Below, one piece after another: positions 10,234-20,700 of a stretch of DNA of 64,000 nucleotides. Within the stretch, counting starts at the first letter, position 1. Each line of letters opens with the position of its first letter. Made by a program: the position numbers and the translations under genes. Origin of the DNA: Picocystis sp. L7 (Eukaryota; Chlorophyta; Picocystophyceae; Picocystales; Picocystaceae); NCBI GenBank assembly GCA_020975725.1, contig QXJR01000008.1, positions 1 to 64,000 on the forward strand, written 5' to 3'. The notes beneath the pieces were generated by a model, which did not search any database, was not told the DNA's origin, and saw only the letters and a program-made list of their open reading frames with translations.

Positions 10234-10801
10234 GGCTTCCCGCTCGTGCACCTAGTCCTGCCGAAGGTTTCCCTTTTTTCTTTCGCGAACCTGTCGATCC
10301 AGTCGCCGACGGCAGAACCTAGCGCTGTCGACGCGTGCTCGTCTCGTTCGTCCTGGCGCGTGTCGAACGCACGTCTGTCTCGCGTCGACTTGTTTCGCGG
10401 GTCTCCCTCCCTGGCGAGGCTGCTGCTGTGCATGCTGCGCTCACAACCACTTCACAACCGTGTTTCCTCGGGGATGGGGAGGGGTGGCGGGGAAAGCGAC
10501 CCCCCTTCCGATCGGACGTTCCTTTCCTCCGATCGAATGCACCGGGTCTCCCCCCGAGATCGTTCCGGACCGCTCCTTCGATTCCCTTCGGGTGCACGGA
10601 AGGGGGGTCGATCGGCTTGGTGGGGATCCTTGGCTTCGTACCGTCGGATGGGACGAAAGGGGGGGAAACGATGCACATTTCGTGGTCCATCCGGAAGACG
10701 TGGCAGGGTCTTCCAACCGTTCGAAACCATCGCGACGCAAACAAGATCCCTTCGTGGCAGAGAATCGAAGAAAGCGAGATTGGAAACAGGAGGAAGACGG
10801 G
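10234..10801. promoter_or_regulatory. Divergent promoter region of MND1 and the SAP-domain gene
   Basis: A 568-bp gap between divergent starts. It is GC-rich, with CGTCGACGCG-like palindromes near 10325-10340 and TTCGAA at about 10720. No gene or clear TATA element was seen. Confidence 0.4.
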
Positions 10802-11299
10802 ATGAAACCAGCGACCGGAACCGCGGTCGGAGAGGACTGGAACGACCTGGGGACCAGGGAACAGACGAGGAAGCAATACGAAGAAGATAGGAAGTGGAAG
10901 GAAAAACAAGCACGCGTCCGGAACATGACGATGAAAGATCTTCGCGTCGCGCTACGCGAAAGGGGATGCTCGCCAGCTGGACCTCGAGAGGAACTCGTCG
11001 AAAGGCTCCTGTGTGCGATCAAGGAGGAACTCCCGGTCGTCCCGGTGCACCTTACGCAAAGCTCCTGCCAACAGTCCTGTAAGAGCGTGGTTGGACACGG
11101 TGCAACAGGTCCAGGAGTAAAGAGCGGCGTCGATGATGCAGGGCCCGACAAAGAGAACCGGACGAAGGGCCCGCACCATCGCCAGATAAACGACAACGTG
11201 GGAGACATGTTCGCGGAAGCTGGGACACGATCTGGACACCACGCCGTCGGTGGAATCAGGCAAGCGCCAGGCGGAAATAGCAGCATCACACTCGGCTGA
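10802..11299 (+). CDS. Small SAP-domain protein with Jupiter/HN1-like C-terminal tail
   Basis: A 165-residue protein. Residues about 42-70 form a SAP motif (MTMKDLRVALRERGCSPAGP followed by REELVERL), a helix-turn-helix module that usually binds DNA or RNA. The last residues, APGGNSSITLG, resemble the PPGGKSSLVLG terminus of animal HN1/Jupiter proteins and the PPGGGSS motif of plant SPIRAL1, both microtubule-linked families. The middle is polar and probably disordered. The ATG at 10802 is the first that avoids promoter-like sequence. The SAP call is firm; the tail match is by eye and its meaning is inference. Convergent with DAHP synthase, 129 bp away. Confidence 0.7.
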   Translation: MKPATGTAVGEDWNDLGTREQTRKQYEEDRKWKEKQARVRNMTMKDLRVALRERGCSPAGPREELVERLLCAIKEELPVVPVHLTQSSCQQSCKSVVGHGATGPGVKSGVDDAGPDKENRTKGPHHRQINDNVGDMFAEAGTRSGHHAVGGIRQAPGGNSSITLG

Positions 11300-11428
11300 A
11301 AACGGACCACGAAAGTACCAGCGCGTGTGCTTCTGGCACATCTTTGCCTCCTTTAATTCAACACGCTTCGATGGAAGCGGTTCTCTTTACACTATTCGCC
11401 TTCAAACGGCAGGGCCACCCATCGCCAC

Positions 11429-12967
11429 TCACGCAGAGGGCGGCGGGCTCTTTGTGTGTTTGATCCTGCGCAACCGCGTGGCGACGTAGAACGCGATTTC
11501 CAAGCTCTGCGCTGCGTTCAGCCTCGGATCGCAGTGCGTGTGGTAGCGCGAGCTCAGATCTGATACTTCGATGCCACTTCCACCACCGATACATTCCGTC
11601 ACGTGCTCTCCCGTCATCTCGAGGTGCACGCCACCAGGAATGCTTCCCATTTCTTCATGTACATCAAAGAAGGCTTCAATCTCTGCCTTAATGTTATCAT
11701 ACAGCCTAGTCTTATACCCCCCCTGTGTTTCCGTGTTTCCGTGCATGGGATCGCAGATCCAAGTCACCACCTGGCCCGCCTGCCTGACCGCGTCGATCAG
11801 TTTAGGGAGATGGTCCCTGACCTTGTCGGCACCCATGCGGATCACAATGCTCAGACGTCCGGGTACGTTGTGGGGGTTGAGGGTAGCAATCATGCTCACC
11901 AGCTCAGAGGGGTCGATCTTGTGCGACACCTTCACGCCCAGCGGGTTGGCCACCCCTTTCAGGAATTCGATGTGGGCGCCGTCCAGCTGCCTCGTCCTCT
12001 CTCCGCACCAGAGGAAGTGTGCGCTGCAATCGTACCACAGACCGGTGGTGGAGTCTTGCCGGGTGAGCGCCTCCTCGTACTCCATGAGAAGGGCCTCGTG
12101 CGAGGTGTAGAACTCGGTCGAGTTCATGGTGGAATCATCCACGCCACACGCATGCATGAACTGGATGGCCTCGTCGACGCGGTGTGCCATCTCGAGGTAG
12201 CGCTCCCCTTGCTCGCTCTTGCCCATGAAGTCCAGGTTCCAGAAGGAGACCCTCTCCATGCTGGCATAACCGCCGCTTGCGAAACCGCGAAGCAAGTTCA
12301 ACGTAGCTGCGCTCTGGTTGTAGGCTTGGACGAGCAGGCGGGGGTCTGGGATGCGCGCATCCGCCGTGAATTCCGGGCGGTTGATAATGTCCCCACGGTA
12401 GGAGGGCAGCTCGACGTCTCCAATCTTCTCCATGGGTGCCGAGCGTGGCTTGGCGAACTGTCCCGCCATGCGTCCCAGCTTCACGATGGGCATGCCCGCA
12501 GCGAAGGTGAGCACCACGGACATCTGGAGCAGTACCCGGAAGGTGTCTCGGATGTGGTTGGCGCTGAAGTCATCGAAGCTTTCGGCGCAGTCTCCGCCCT
12601 GGAGCACGAATGCTTCTCCCACGGCTGCTTTGGCCAGCTGCCTCTGCAGAGTCCTGGCCTCGCCGGCGAAGACCAGCGGCGGCACCTTGCACATTTGGTC
12701 AAAGACTTTCCTCACGGCGGCTTCGTCGGGATATTCGGGCTGTTGCAGTGCGGTCTTGTTCCTCCAGCTGCTGGGCGACCAGGACTCGAGGTGTGCGCTG
12801 TTTTCTTCGAAGGGAAGCACCGGTGGTTCCGCCACGCACCGTACGGGCATGGCGCCACCTTTGGCTCGTCCTCGAAGGTGTCGCTGCGTTTGCTGGGCGC
12901 GAACGGGTCGGGCGCCGCGGAGGGCTTGCTTGCTCCCTCCGCGCACGCGTGCTGCGTCTGCTCGCAT
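11429..12967 (-). CDS. Class II (plant-type) DAHP synthase, first step of the shikimate pathway
   Basis: A 512-residue enzyme joining phosphoenolpyruvate and erythrose 4-phosphate. Family signatures are intact: QGGDCAES (metal-binding Cys), [34 protein letters not shown] (metal His), [10 protein letters not shown] (metal Glu) and [18 protein letters not shown] (metal Asp). The N-terminal 60 residues from [20 protein letters not shown] are basic and Ser/Arg/Ala-rich, a likely plastid transit peptide, as in plants. The frame stays open another 110 codons upstream, but that is low-complexity promoter. Class II enzymes are usual in plants and some bacteria, so this supports a photosynthetic host. 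Confidence 0.95.
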   Translation of the reverse strand: MRADAARVRGGSKQALRGARPVRAQQTQRHLRGRAKGGAMPVRCVAEPPVLPFEENSAHLESWSPSSWRNKTALQQPEYPDEAAVRKVFDQMCKVPPLVFAGEARTLQRQLAKAAVGEAFVLQGGDCAESFDDFSANHIRDTFRVLLQMSVVLTFAAGMPIVKLGRMAGQFAKPRSAPMEKIGDVELPSYRGDIINRPEFTADARIPDPRLLVQAYNQSAATLNLLRGFASGGYASMERVSFWNLDFMGKSEQGERYLEMAHRVDEAIQFMHACGVDDSTMNSTEFYTSHEALLMEYEEALTRQDSTTGLWYDCSAHFLWCGERTRQLDGAHIEFLKGVANPLGVKVSHKIDPSELVSMIATLNPHNVPGRLSIVIRMGADKVRDHLPKLIDAVRQAGQVVTWICDPMHGNTETQGGYKTRLYDNIKAEIEAFFDVHEEMGSIPGGVHLEMTGEHVTECIGGGSGIEVSDLSSRYHTHCDPRLNAAQSLEIAFYVATRLRRIKHTKSPPPSA

Positions 12968-13775
12968 GGTTCCTGGATGCGAGGGTTCCTTCGGCGTCCT
13001 GTCGTGCGCTCGGTCGCGGTCAAGGAGGTAGGATGGCGGCGAGCACGTCCCACACGTGTGGGATGGTGGTGGCGAACAACTGAAGGCGACTTGGCGGCGC
13101 CTGTGGGGGGTGGATCCGGGTGGGGAACCCGGTTCCATCCGGTACGAAAGGAAGGGTTGGAAAGGGGACGCCTCGGGTTCGATCGGGGTGGCAGTCCGGG
13201 GGGTGAAGAATGAAGTTGGAAAACGCCCAGCAAGCAGGTGGATGGTGTGAGGAGGGGTGGAGGCAGGGACGGTCCAGACACACCCGCGTCGGACCATGTG
13301 GCACGATCCGAATGGTCCACGCCAACGTTACCCGAAGAGGATCCCCCGAAGAACGTCCAGAGCTTCCTCTGCGAGGAATGGAACGAGACGGGAGATGCGC
13401 CGGGGATTCCTTCGCAATGACCGCAGAGGAATCGGGACCACGTTTTCCACTCCTTCTCATAGGATCCGGTGCCCCGCTCCTCTGCGACGAATGTCCTTCG
13501 TCCTCCAGGGTTCCGTACGGTGGGGCGTCTCCCCACAGCTCATCCCTGGTCTTCGTTGGGCGTCCCATCGAGTCCTCCTTGGACATGAACAAGGTACCCA
13601 TGAGATCCTCGTGGGTGAAGGTGGACAACCTGCAAAAAGGTTCACATTCGATCCCACGTCGTAGAATTCCCCTGTCCAACGATGCAAGGGGGAGCAAAGG
13701 GAAGGAATGCCAGCTGACAGGGGAGGGGAATCGATGCATCACTCGTGAAGCAAAACCAAGACGTACGGGGCAAGA
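12968..13775. promoter_or_regulatory. Upstream region of DAHP synthase / 3' flank of tomosyn
   Basis: An 808-bp gap between two minus-strand genes; the DAHP synthase promoter should lie near 12970-13300. It has the usual palindromic strings (GGTTCGATCGGGG near 13175-13185). No gene was recognised. Confidence 0.35.
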
Positions 13776-16700
13776 TCAGATCTGCCACCATTTTTTATTG
13801 GACTCGCCCTCAGCGAGCTGCTTGGCCAAGCTGGCAAAGCCACGTGCACCGTCTTCCATTTCGGTGGCCTTGCGTGACATCTGTTCCAATCGCTCGCCAC
13901 GCTCTGCCAGCTTCTGGCGAGTCTCCTCGAGACCAGCCTTGGCCTTCTCGTCACCGTACCCATACTTGCGACGGATTTCACTGGCTGATCGCATCTGAGG
14001 AGAGAGATGGGTCTTGGATGAGGCCGAAGCATTTGATGAACCTAAGAGATTCTGCCTGCCTTCGTTCTTGGAGGAAGAACTCACCTCACCCCCCGCAGAT
14101 ACAGACGTGTGATGAACAGGCTCCTCCACAAAGCCGTCGGAATCGGTCATGATACTGGTCCAACCAGAGAGATCCACGGAATCGCTCTCAGTCTGGCTCC
14201 CCAAGAAGGCCAATAGCTCCTCTTCTGAAGGGTGGGCAATCTCCCTCGGTTCAAAAGCAGCAGCCTTTTGACCCTTCTTCTTCGAAATTTTCAGAAGGGA
14301 CCCCACATCGGCACCAAAGCCCCCAACTTTCTGCCCAACATCGAGTGCTCCGTCTGCCACAGTCTTGGCCGCTTTCGTGAAGAACTCGTTGACCCCCAAG
14401 CGCTTCTTGCCTTCGTCTTTCGACTGTGCCCTGGGTGGGTCGTCCAGCTTCTGCTGCAGGACCACCTGTTCATCCCGCACTGCCAGGTTGGCCATGTTCG
14501 CTGCTTCTTCTACAATGTAATCGTACACTGGTGGCGCATCAAAATCAAAGATGCCCTCGTAATCGGACAATAGAGACATGCGAATGAGTTCCCCGCCCTC
14601 CCGCAAGAGCGATGCCTCCCCCAAGGCCGAAACACAGGAGAAATCTAAAATTCGGCAAGATCGACCGTCTTTGAACGGCTCCCAACCCACGCAATTGGCC
14701 AGAGGGCGTTCCAGAATGACCTCTAGGTTGGGCAGGGTGTACACAATCAACCCTTGCGACTTGGTCAGGGCAAGCAGGCAACCGCACGTGTCCACTGGGC
14801 ACTCCGATTCCTCGCCAGACTCGGCCCTGTCAATGGGAACTTCAAATGGTGCGATAAGGGCTAGTTTGGAAGGCACGTTGACTTTGGAAACGGTGCCTCG
14901 GTCACCAGTCAGGAGATTTTTCATGGGATAGACTCTGATGTGCTCTTCTGTCGCCACAACACCAAAGACAGGCTCCGTATTCCTGGTGCGCCGTGCAGAG
15001 TGCACGGCTGTGTGGGCATACGTGTCCGCATCGTCGTCCGATTGTCGTCCCTCGCTGCTTGTCGATGCATGCTCTGACAGGTCATCGCCGCTGTTGGCAT
15101 CGGTGGGTTGTTCCTTGTAGTACTCCATCAGCGCCATAACCGACGAGGTAGCTCGGCCTTCTCCTGTGATTCCTCCCTCGACTGCAGATCCACCAGTGTT
15201 GAAGGTGGCCAATCGATCGTCGGTGGGAGACGTGCTCCCTGGAGTATCCTTTATGTAGCCTGGGTTTGGATGCGTAGGCTTTGGGCGGAGGCTATCGTCG
15301 TCCGCACAAGATCTTGTGTCCCTTCCCAACCAAGGAAGGGCAATATATTCTCCGGATAAGATGCAGGCCCTTCCTCTCTCGTCGACCAAGTACACACCAA
15401 CGCCTGCAGATGCTGACTTTGGGACAAGCGACGAGCCCAGGTGACTTCCATCAGCCAGGTTGATGGTGGTGGAGGTCGAATCGGCAGAGAGAACAACCAA
15501 TATCCCATCTAAACCTTGCATGGGGGGTTTGCAGAGGCACATGCCACGGACCGTTCCTTGGCACGGTTGTCCTTGCCACATGATTTCGCATTGCCTCAAA
15601 TTTACCACTGAAATTTTCCCCGAAGCATCCCCTATTGCCATACACCCCAACGCAGTCGAGAGCTCCAGACAAGTGATTTGGGCGGTGTGATTGGTGACCC
15701 TTGCAAGGCATCTGAACCCCTTGGCCTCGGTAGAAGTGCTTGGGCAGGTAATCCCCGGCTCCTTCAACAGCTGCACCTTGGTTTTTCTCGCTTCTTTGCC
15801 TGACCACTGAAACAAGCACACCTCCCCCGATCCATAGCCGACGGCGCACAGCCCTGATGAACTGCATGCTGAAATTTTGGAAACATGCCCAGGACTCGAG
15901 GACGCGGGTCCGTCTTCCGTTTGCAAGGGGTGCACAAGGGTATGCAGAAGAGCCAGCTGGCTTGTTCGACAGTCCCACACGCGGACTTGGCTGTCTGCAT
16001 GTCCACTGAAAATGAGTGTGGGAGCTCTTGTCGGATTGGGCTTCCCTTTGGCGCCGCCGTTGAAGGGGTGGGATCGGTGCCGGGGTGGAACCACACTGGT
16101 GCCCTTGTAGAACAAATCGGTCGCCATCTTTCCCATGGACGCATCGATCTGCTGCAAACACGTCATGTCCCATTGTTGAATGATGGGGCAGAATCTCTCC
16201 GCGGCGGTAGGCTCCTCCGCGTTTATTTGCTTGTGAAGATAGATGTGCCCTTCGTCCGTGAGCACAACCGCATGGCTGGCTTCCCCTTCCCGCGCATGGC
16301 TGGGTGGATACACCAAGCAGGCGGATACGATGGGCCCCATCCACGGTAAGTTCTGCACTGCGCCGGCCTCGCCCGTGGCCATCTGTTCCAATGGGATACG
16401 CGAAAGGACGTCGGGGAACCCGTCCGCCCCTCCACCCAGGACAATCAATGCTTCCGCTGGTCCTCCGCTGTACCAGACGCTTCGGACGTGCGATCTCTTC
16501 TCACGCCGGGCGCGAGGAACGGTGTGCAGGGTGGCAATGCACTGGATGTCGTAGGGTAGAGGAGGGCAGGATCGAAGTGGCACCGGGTGTGCAGCTTCTG
16601 GGACCTTCCATATCCTTATATCTCCCGAAGTGTGCCCGGTAGCGAAGCCCACCCCCCTCAGTCCCATCCAACAGCAGCATGTGATGGGATCGTCTTCCAG

Positions 16701-17441
16701 TGCGACAGGTCCTGCGTGGCCTCCCCCTTTTGCGGTGGCTTCTTTGTTTGCTTGCCCTTGTGGGGGTTCAGCTGGGACGCACACGTCCGCTGCGGCGACT
16801 GCTTTCTTATCCCACACATCGCAGAGGGCGATCCCTTCGGGCGCAACCACGAGCATCCTCCTTCTTTCGGCCCTGGGCTGGGGAAGGAGCGCGAGGATGG
16901 TGATGTCTTTGGTCTCTGCATCCCATTTGGCCGCATCGCCCACGGCCCTGTCGAGTCTCATGCAATAGGGCAGGAGGTCCACTTGATCCCTGCCCACACG
17001 CATGGCTCGCACCGCACCGTCTTCTGCACCCATCCAAACGACGTCTGCACCGTCCACAGCGGCCACAGCGGTGTTTCTGACGCGTTCTTGTGCGCTTTCT
17101 TCGCCAGGAAGCAGTGGATGTATGCCTTGGTCGAGCCTCCAGGTGGCGACGCTTCCGTCTCGCATCAGTGCGACGATCCAGGAGGCGTGGGACGCGCATT
17201 TCACGTCTTCCACACCGGCGTGTTTCATCGCTTCGCAGGTCATGGATGCTCCAGGTGCACCGTAGACGTGGATCCTGCCGTGTACGTCGCCGACGAGGAG
17301 CAACCTTTGCGTGGGATGATGGACCACCACTCGTGCGTCTCTGGGCAATCCTTCACATGCGATGGCTCTTGGATCCAGGAGGCTCCTGGACACCTTCCAT
17401 GCCTCTTCCTTCCTCGTCTTCTTCCCACCTGTGCGTCGCAT
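13776..17441 (-). CDS. Tomosyn/STXBP5-like WD40 protein with R-SNARE tail
   Basis: A 1221-residue protein. The N-terminal about 950 residues are a degenerate double beta-propeller (WD-like repeats such as HADSQVRVWDCRTSQLALLH and GDVHGRIHVYGAP) of the Lgl/tomosyn family. The last 60 residues form a SNARE motif; aligned to VAMP2, its zero-layer residue is the Arg in EQMSRKATEME. There is no membrane anchor; it ends NKKWWQI. Tomosyns bind Q-SNAREs in place of VAMP and restrain vesicle fusion. The start at 17441 (MRRTGGKKTRKEE) is the first ATG outside biased upstream sequence. An AATAAA lies within the last codons (13794-13799, complement). Confidence 0.88.
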   Translation of the reverse strand: MRRTGGKKTRKEEAWKVSRSLLDPRAIACEGLPRDARVVVHHPTQRLLLVGDVHGRIHVYGAPGASMTCEAMKHAGVEDVKCASHASWIVALMRDGSVATWRLDQGIHPLLPGEESAQERVRNTAVAAVDGADVVWMGAEDGAVRAMRVGRDQVDLLPYCMRLDRAVGDAAKWDAETKDITILALLPQPRAERRRMLVVAPEGIALCDVWDKKAVAAADVCVPAEPPQGQANKEATAKGGGHAGPVALEDDPITCCCWMGLRGVGFATGHTSGDIRIWKVPEAAHPVPLRSCPPLPYDIQCIATLHTVPRARREKRSHVRSVWYSGGPAEALIVLGGGADGFPDVLSRIPLEQMATGEAGAVQNLPWMGPIVSACLVYPPSHAREGEASHAVVLTDEGHIYLHKQINAEEPTAAERFCPIIQQWDMTCLQQIDASMGKMATDLFYKGTSVVPPRHRSHPFNGGAKGKPNPTRAPTLIFSGHADSQVRVWDCRTSQLALLHTLVHPLQTEDGPASSSPGHVSKISACSSSGLCAVGYGSGEVCLFQWSGKEARKTKVQLLKEPGITCPSTSTEAKGFRCLARVTNHTAQITCLELSTALGCMAIGDASGKISVVNLRQCEIMWQGQPCQGTVRGMCLCKPPMQGLDGILVVLSADSTSTTINLADGSHLGSSLVPKSASAGVGVYLVDERGRACILSGEYIALPWLGRDTRSCADDDSLRPKPTHPNPGYIKDTPGSTSPTDDRLATFNTGGSAVEGGITGEGRATSSVMALMEYYKEQPTDANSGDDLSEHASTSSEGRQSDDDADTYAHTAVHSARRTRNTEPVFGVVATEEHIRVYPMKNLLTGDRGTVSKVNVPSKLALIAPFEVPIDRAESGEESECPVDTCGCLLALTKSQGLIVYTLPNLEVILERPLANCVGWEPFKDGRSCRILDFSCVSALGEASLLREGGELIRMSLLSDYEGIFDFDAPPVYDYIVEEAANMANLAVRDEQVVLQQKLDDPPRAQSKDEGKKRLGVNEFFTKAAKTVADGALDVGQKVGGFGADVGSLLKISKKKGQKAAAFEPREIAHPSEEELLAFLGSQTESDSVDLSGWTSIMTDSDGFVEEPVHHTSVSAGGEVSSSSKNEGRQNLLGSSNASASSKTHLSPQMRSASEIRRKYGYGDEKAKAGLEETRQKLAERGERLEQMSRKATEMEDGARGFASLAKQLAEGESNKKWWQI

Positions 17442-18201
17442 GGTGCGTCCTTTCGCACTGTCCCAAACCGACGAATGCGTCCCACGAGGCGAAACGCGAA
17501 GGAAGGACCGAGACGATCCCCAAGGATGAACCGGACAGACCCGGATCTTCTTCTTTTCGAACCGGGTTCGCGCGTCCAATCGAAAGGGAAGGGAAAGGGT
17601 GGGGAGAACCACGCGGCCTGGGATCCTGCCCGACCCCAAAAGGGTGGTGGAGATGGGACCAGAGGAAGGAAGGTCCCTCTCCTTGCCCTACGTGCATGTG
17701 CATGTGTGTTTGTGGAATGCAAGGCCATGGAGCAAGGTGTGTGCCACGGCTGGATCACACACAGAAGTGCGGAGGGAAGAGATCGAGGAGAAGGGAAGAT
17801 TGAGGGATGGAGGGAACACGATGCGCGCGCTGGCAAAGGGGAACGCCAAAACTTCGCATCTTCCCCCCACATACATCGTAAGGCACAAACCGTGGAATGC
17901 CGAAACGGCAGAGGTTGTGCAGAAGGAAAGGAAAAAGTACATGGGCGGATCCATACACATCGACAGATTTCAAGCAACAACGGTGCGCCAATCTTACACC
18001 AACCCACCGTGTGCACTCCCACCCTCACGCATGCCCTCCTCGGACAGCGCAAAACGGCCGCCTTCCACCCTGCCCTAGTCAAGGCAGGCGGTGCAGTCCA
18101 AGAACAAGACGGCCACCAATGCTGTACGAAAAACGGGTAGAGTAGACAGAATGATCTTGCCCTGGGCTGCCCGACCCACGGCTTATTCAGCGAAAGCATA
18201 A
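17442..18201. promoter_or_regulatory. Upstream region of tomosyn / 3' flank of GRWD1
   Basis: A 760-bp gap. The first 200 bp hold the promoter-style string TTTTCGAACCGGGTTCG (about 17556-17572) seen in variants elsewhere. The remainder is unremarkable and has no recognised gene. Confidence 0.4.
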
Positions 18202-19596
18202 CTAAACCTCGGGACCCACATTGGATGGCTTGAAGATATTGAAGCCATCCGAGGAAGTTGTCAAGAGTGCCCCGGGAATCTGCGGGTGCCAGTGCAACTC
18301 TTTCACGTCTTTCTGTCCCTGGTGCACGAACATCAACTGGGCAGGAAGCTCCTCCGGGGCCTCTGCCTGCCCCTCGTTCACTTGCATTGCCTCCGCCTCC
18401 TCCTCCGCATCCCTTTCTACCGCGAGATCCCAAAACGCTACTTGATGGTCCTCCGACGAAGATGCCAGCGAGGAACTCTCGAAAGGGGACCACTCCACCG
18501 AGGTGACTGGACCAGTGTGGTATTTGAAGTAAGCCACATGCCCTCCTTCCACAAAATTCCTAAGATCCCAGATCCGCAGGATGCCATGGTCGTCCCCCGA
18601 GGCGAGCATGGGAGTAGCGATCTGATTCCAGCTGAGAACGTTGACATCGGTCTCGCTGGCTTGTACTCCCAATGCCGGTTTCTTCTTTTCCCTGGTATCC
18701 CAGATCTTGATCGTTTTGTCCACGGAGCAGGACGCGAATACATTGCCTTCTGTAGGCGACCATTGTAGGTCTTCCACGCTGGCTCGGTGTCCATGAAAAG
18801 GAGTCCGGTCCACCATCCACCTCCCGCCCTCTCCCCGTTCCCAGAGATGTATGGCCCACTTGCAGTCACCGCTTAGCAGTCTTCCTTCGACCACGGGGGA
18901 CCAATCCAACGCAAACCCCTCCTCCTTGTGCCCGCTGAACACGTGCGCCGGAGCCATGTGCACAGTGCCTCTGGACTTGTTGGCATCTTCTGGGACTTCT
19001 TCATCGATGGATTGAATTTGCTTTTGCAAATCCCAGACCTGCACGTGTCCGGTTTCGGACCAGGTAGCCACCACACCGGGCTGTTGCTTCATGGCCCTGA
19101 TGCGGTTCACTCCTCCGCTGTGGGTCACCATGCGCACATGCAGCCTTGGTCGTTCCTCCTTGTTTTCCTCCTCGTCTTCACTCTCACTTCCTTCCATGTC
19201 TTCGTCGCTGTCTTCGGGGTTCTGTGCTGCTTTTCTGCCGTGTTTCCCTTGGTGCAAGTTGGCTAGCTTGGCCACCACCAGTGCATTTTTGCCTCCCACA
19301 TCGGCTTGCGTTCCAGCGAAAAGTCCCATTTCGTGCGGAAAGGCCGTCCTACCATCACCTTTCGAATCTCTCATCACGTCGAAGCTCAAGCACGGCCATT
19401 CCACGCGCATGGCATGCAGGAAATCGTAGGTGGTGGGATCGTAGTCCAGTTGTTCCCCATCTTCGATGGGATCCACGCCTGGACGCCACACTCGTGCAGC
19501 GCCTGCTCCATCCGAGGATTCCTGGGTCTTCTTGCCGCCTTTGGACGCGCCTTTCTTCTTCCCGCGAGATGCTTTGCCTTGCTTTGGCGTGCGCAT
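18202..19596 (-). CDS. GRWD1: GRWD1/Rrb1, WD-repeat ribosome assembly chaperone
   Basis: A 464-residue protein matching the family in length and order: basic N-terminus, a histone-binding-like CAF1C segment (about 50-75, TTYDFLHAMRVEWPCLSFDV), an acidic block (about 128-148, EDSDEDMEGSESEDEEENKE), then WD40 repeats (ASCSVDKTIKIWDTREKKK, ASGDDHGILRIWDLRNF, ASSSEDHQVAFWDLAVE) and the C-terminal EELPAQLMFVHQGQKDVKEL. Yeast Rrb1 protects newly made ribosomal protein L3; human GRWD1 also binds histones. Divergent from NOP16, another ribosome-assembly gene. Confidence 0.94.
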   Translation of the reverse strand: MRTPKQGKASRGKKKGASKGGKKTQESSDGAGAARVWRPGVDPIEDGEQLDYDPTTYDFLHAMRVEWPCLSFDVMRDSKGDGRTAFPHEMGLFAGTQADVGGKNALVVAKLANLHQGKHGRKAAQNPEDSDEDMEGSESEDEEENKEERPRLHVRMVTHSGGVNRIRAMKQQPGVVATWSETGHVQVWDLQKQIQSIDEEVPEDANKSRGTVHMAPAHVFSGHKEEGFALDWSPVVEGRLLSGDCKWAIHLWERGEGGRWMVDRTPFHGHRASVEDLQWSPTEGNVFASCSVDKTIKIWDTREKKKPALGVQASETDVNVLSWNQIATPMLASGDDHGILRIWDLRNFVEGGHVAYFKYHTGPVTSVEWSPFESSSLASSSEDHQVAFWDLAVERDAEEEAEAMQVNEGQAEAPEELPAQLMFVHQGQKDVKELHWHPQIPGALLTTSSDGFNIFKPSNVGPEV

Positions 19597-20700
19597 GGCG
19601 AAAGTCGAGCAAGTGCGCCGCCGACGCCGACACGAGCGCTCGATGGGGTTAACTCGGACGTAAACATGGGACCGGTCCCCACAGCGGATGGAGGGTCTCC
19701 CAGCCTCGGCTCAGGACCGTCGGATGGATCCCCATGGTTCCATCGAACGGTCGTGAGAGGGTGACGAAGCAGGTTGCCAAGATTTGTGGACCACGACGAG
19801 CGAGGTTCGACGCACGAGGAGCACCAAGGGATGCAAAAGCATGCCACGGTGCCGTCACGCGTCCAACACCTGCCATCGATACGACACGCGCCAAAATCGA
19901 GTGCGAGAAGAAGGACCTATCCAGGGATTCCTCCCACGCCGACCTGCCATCCCAACGCATACGTGTGGGCACGATCGATACACATCAAAGCACCCCCAGA
20001 TGTGCCCATGGTAGTGCGTTGCGTTGTCATTGTTCTTGGAAGAGGTTTCGGCCACGTTCATCCTCCTTGATTGCCTTCGGTGAAATGCGCACACTTTGAA
20101 CGTTTCCAAACGGGTCCATCCATATCCTTTGCGGAACCGAACATGCTGCTCTTTTCCTCTACAAGCATATCGACGCACTTCCAAGCGTGAGTTAGGGAGG
20201 GTCTCGTTTTTTGGAAAGGTATCGTGCAAAGCCCGTCGGTTAGAGGAACATTTGTTCGTTCTCTTGTGCCATGTTCGAATGCCCTCCTATCCTTCGATCC
20301 ATGCATGAATGGGATCATGCCGTGATGAAAGCAAGTTCTACCGCGAGAATGCTTGAGAGAAGCGCTTCGCCCACGGCTAGGAAGGAGGGTATTGAATCGC
20401 GTCACATCTTTGGTCGTGGGCGTTCTCCGTCCCGTGCATGTGGCTTTGCACGTGATCTTGTCCAACGCTTGCCCGTTGGCCATCGCTCCGTACGCCATCC
20501 CATCTTTTCCGACGCGCGACGCGATCGAATCGTCCCTCGTCGGACGAGCCTTCTCCCCCTTCCAACCACGTGGTGGCACAGGATCACGTCCATGATATGG
20601 TGCACCTTGCCATTGGACAAGTGAAGACAGGATCCACTGGGGTGTCAACCAAGGTGGTGGTTGGACCCACAAGCGAACGTGTCGAGGGTCGGAACCCAAG
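19597..20700. promoter_or_regulatory. Divergent promoter region of GRWD1 and NOP16
   Basis: An 1104-bp gap between divergent ribosome-biogenesis genes. Both ATGs lie close to its ends. Its centre (about 20000-20350) is less GC-rich than the flanks. No coding region was recognised; frames of 100-210 codons on both strands overlap and lack protein character. Confidence 0.4.
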
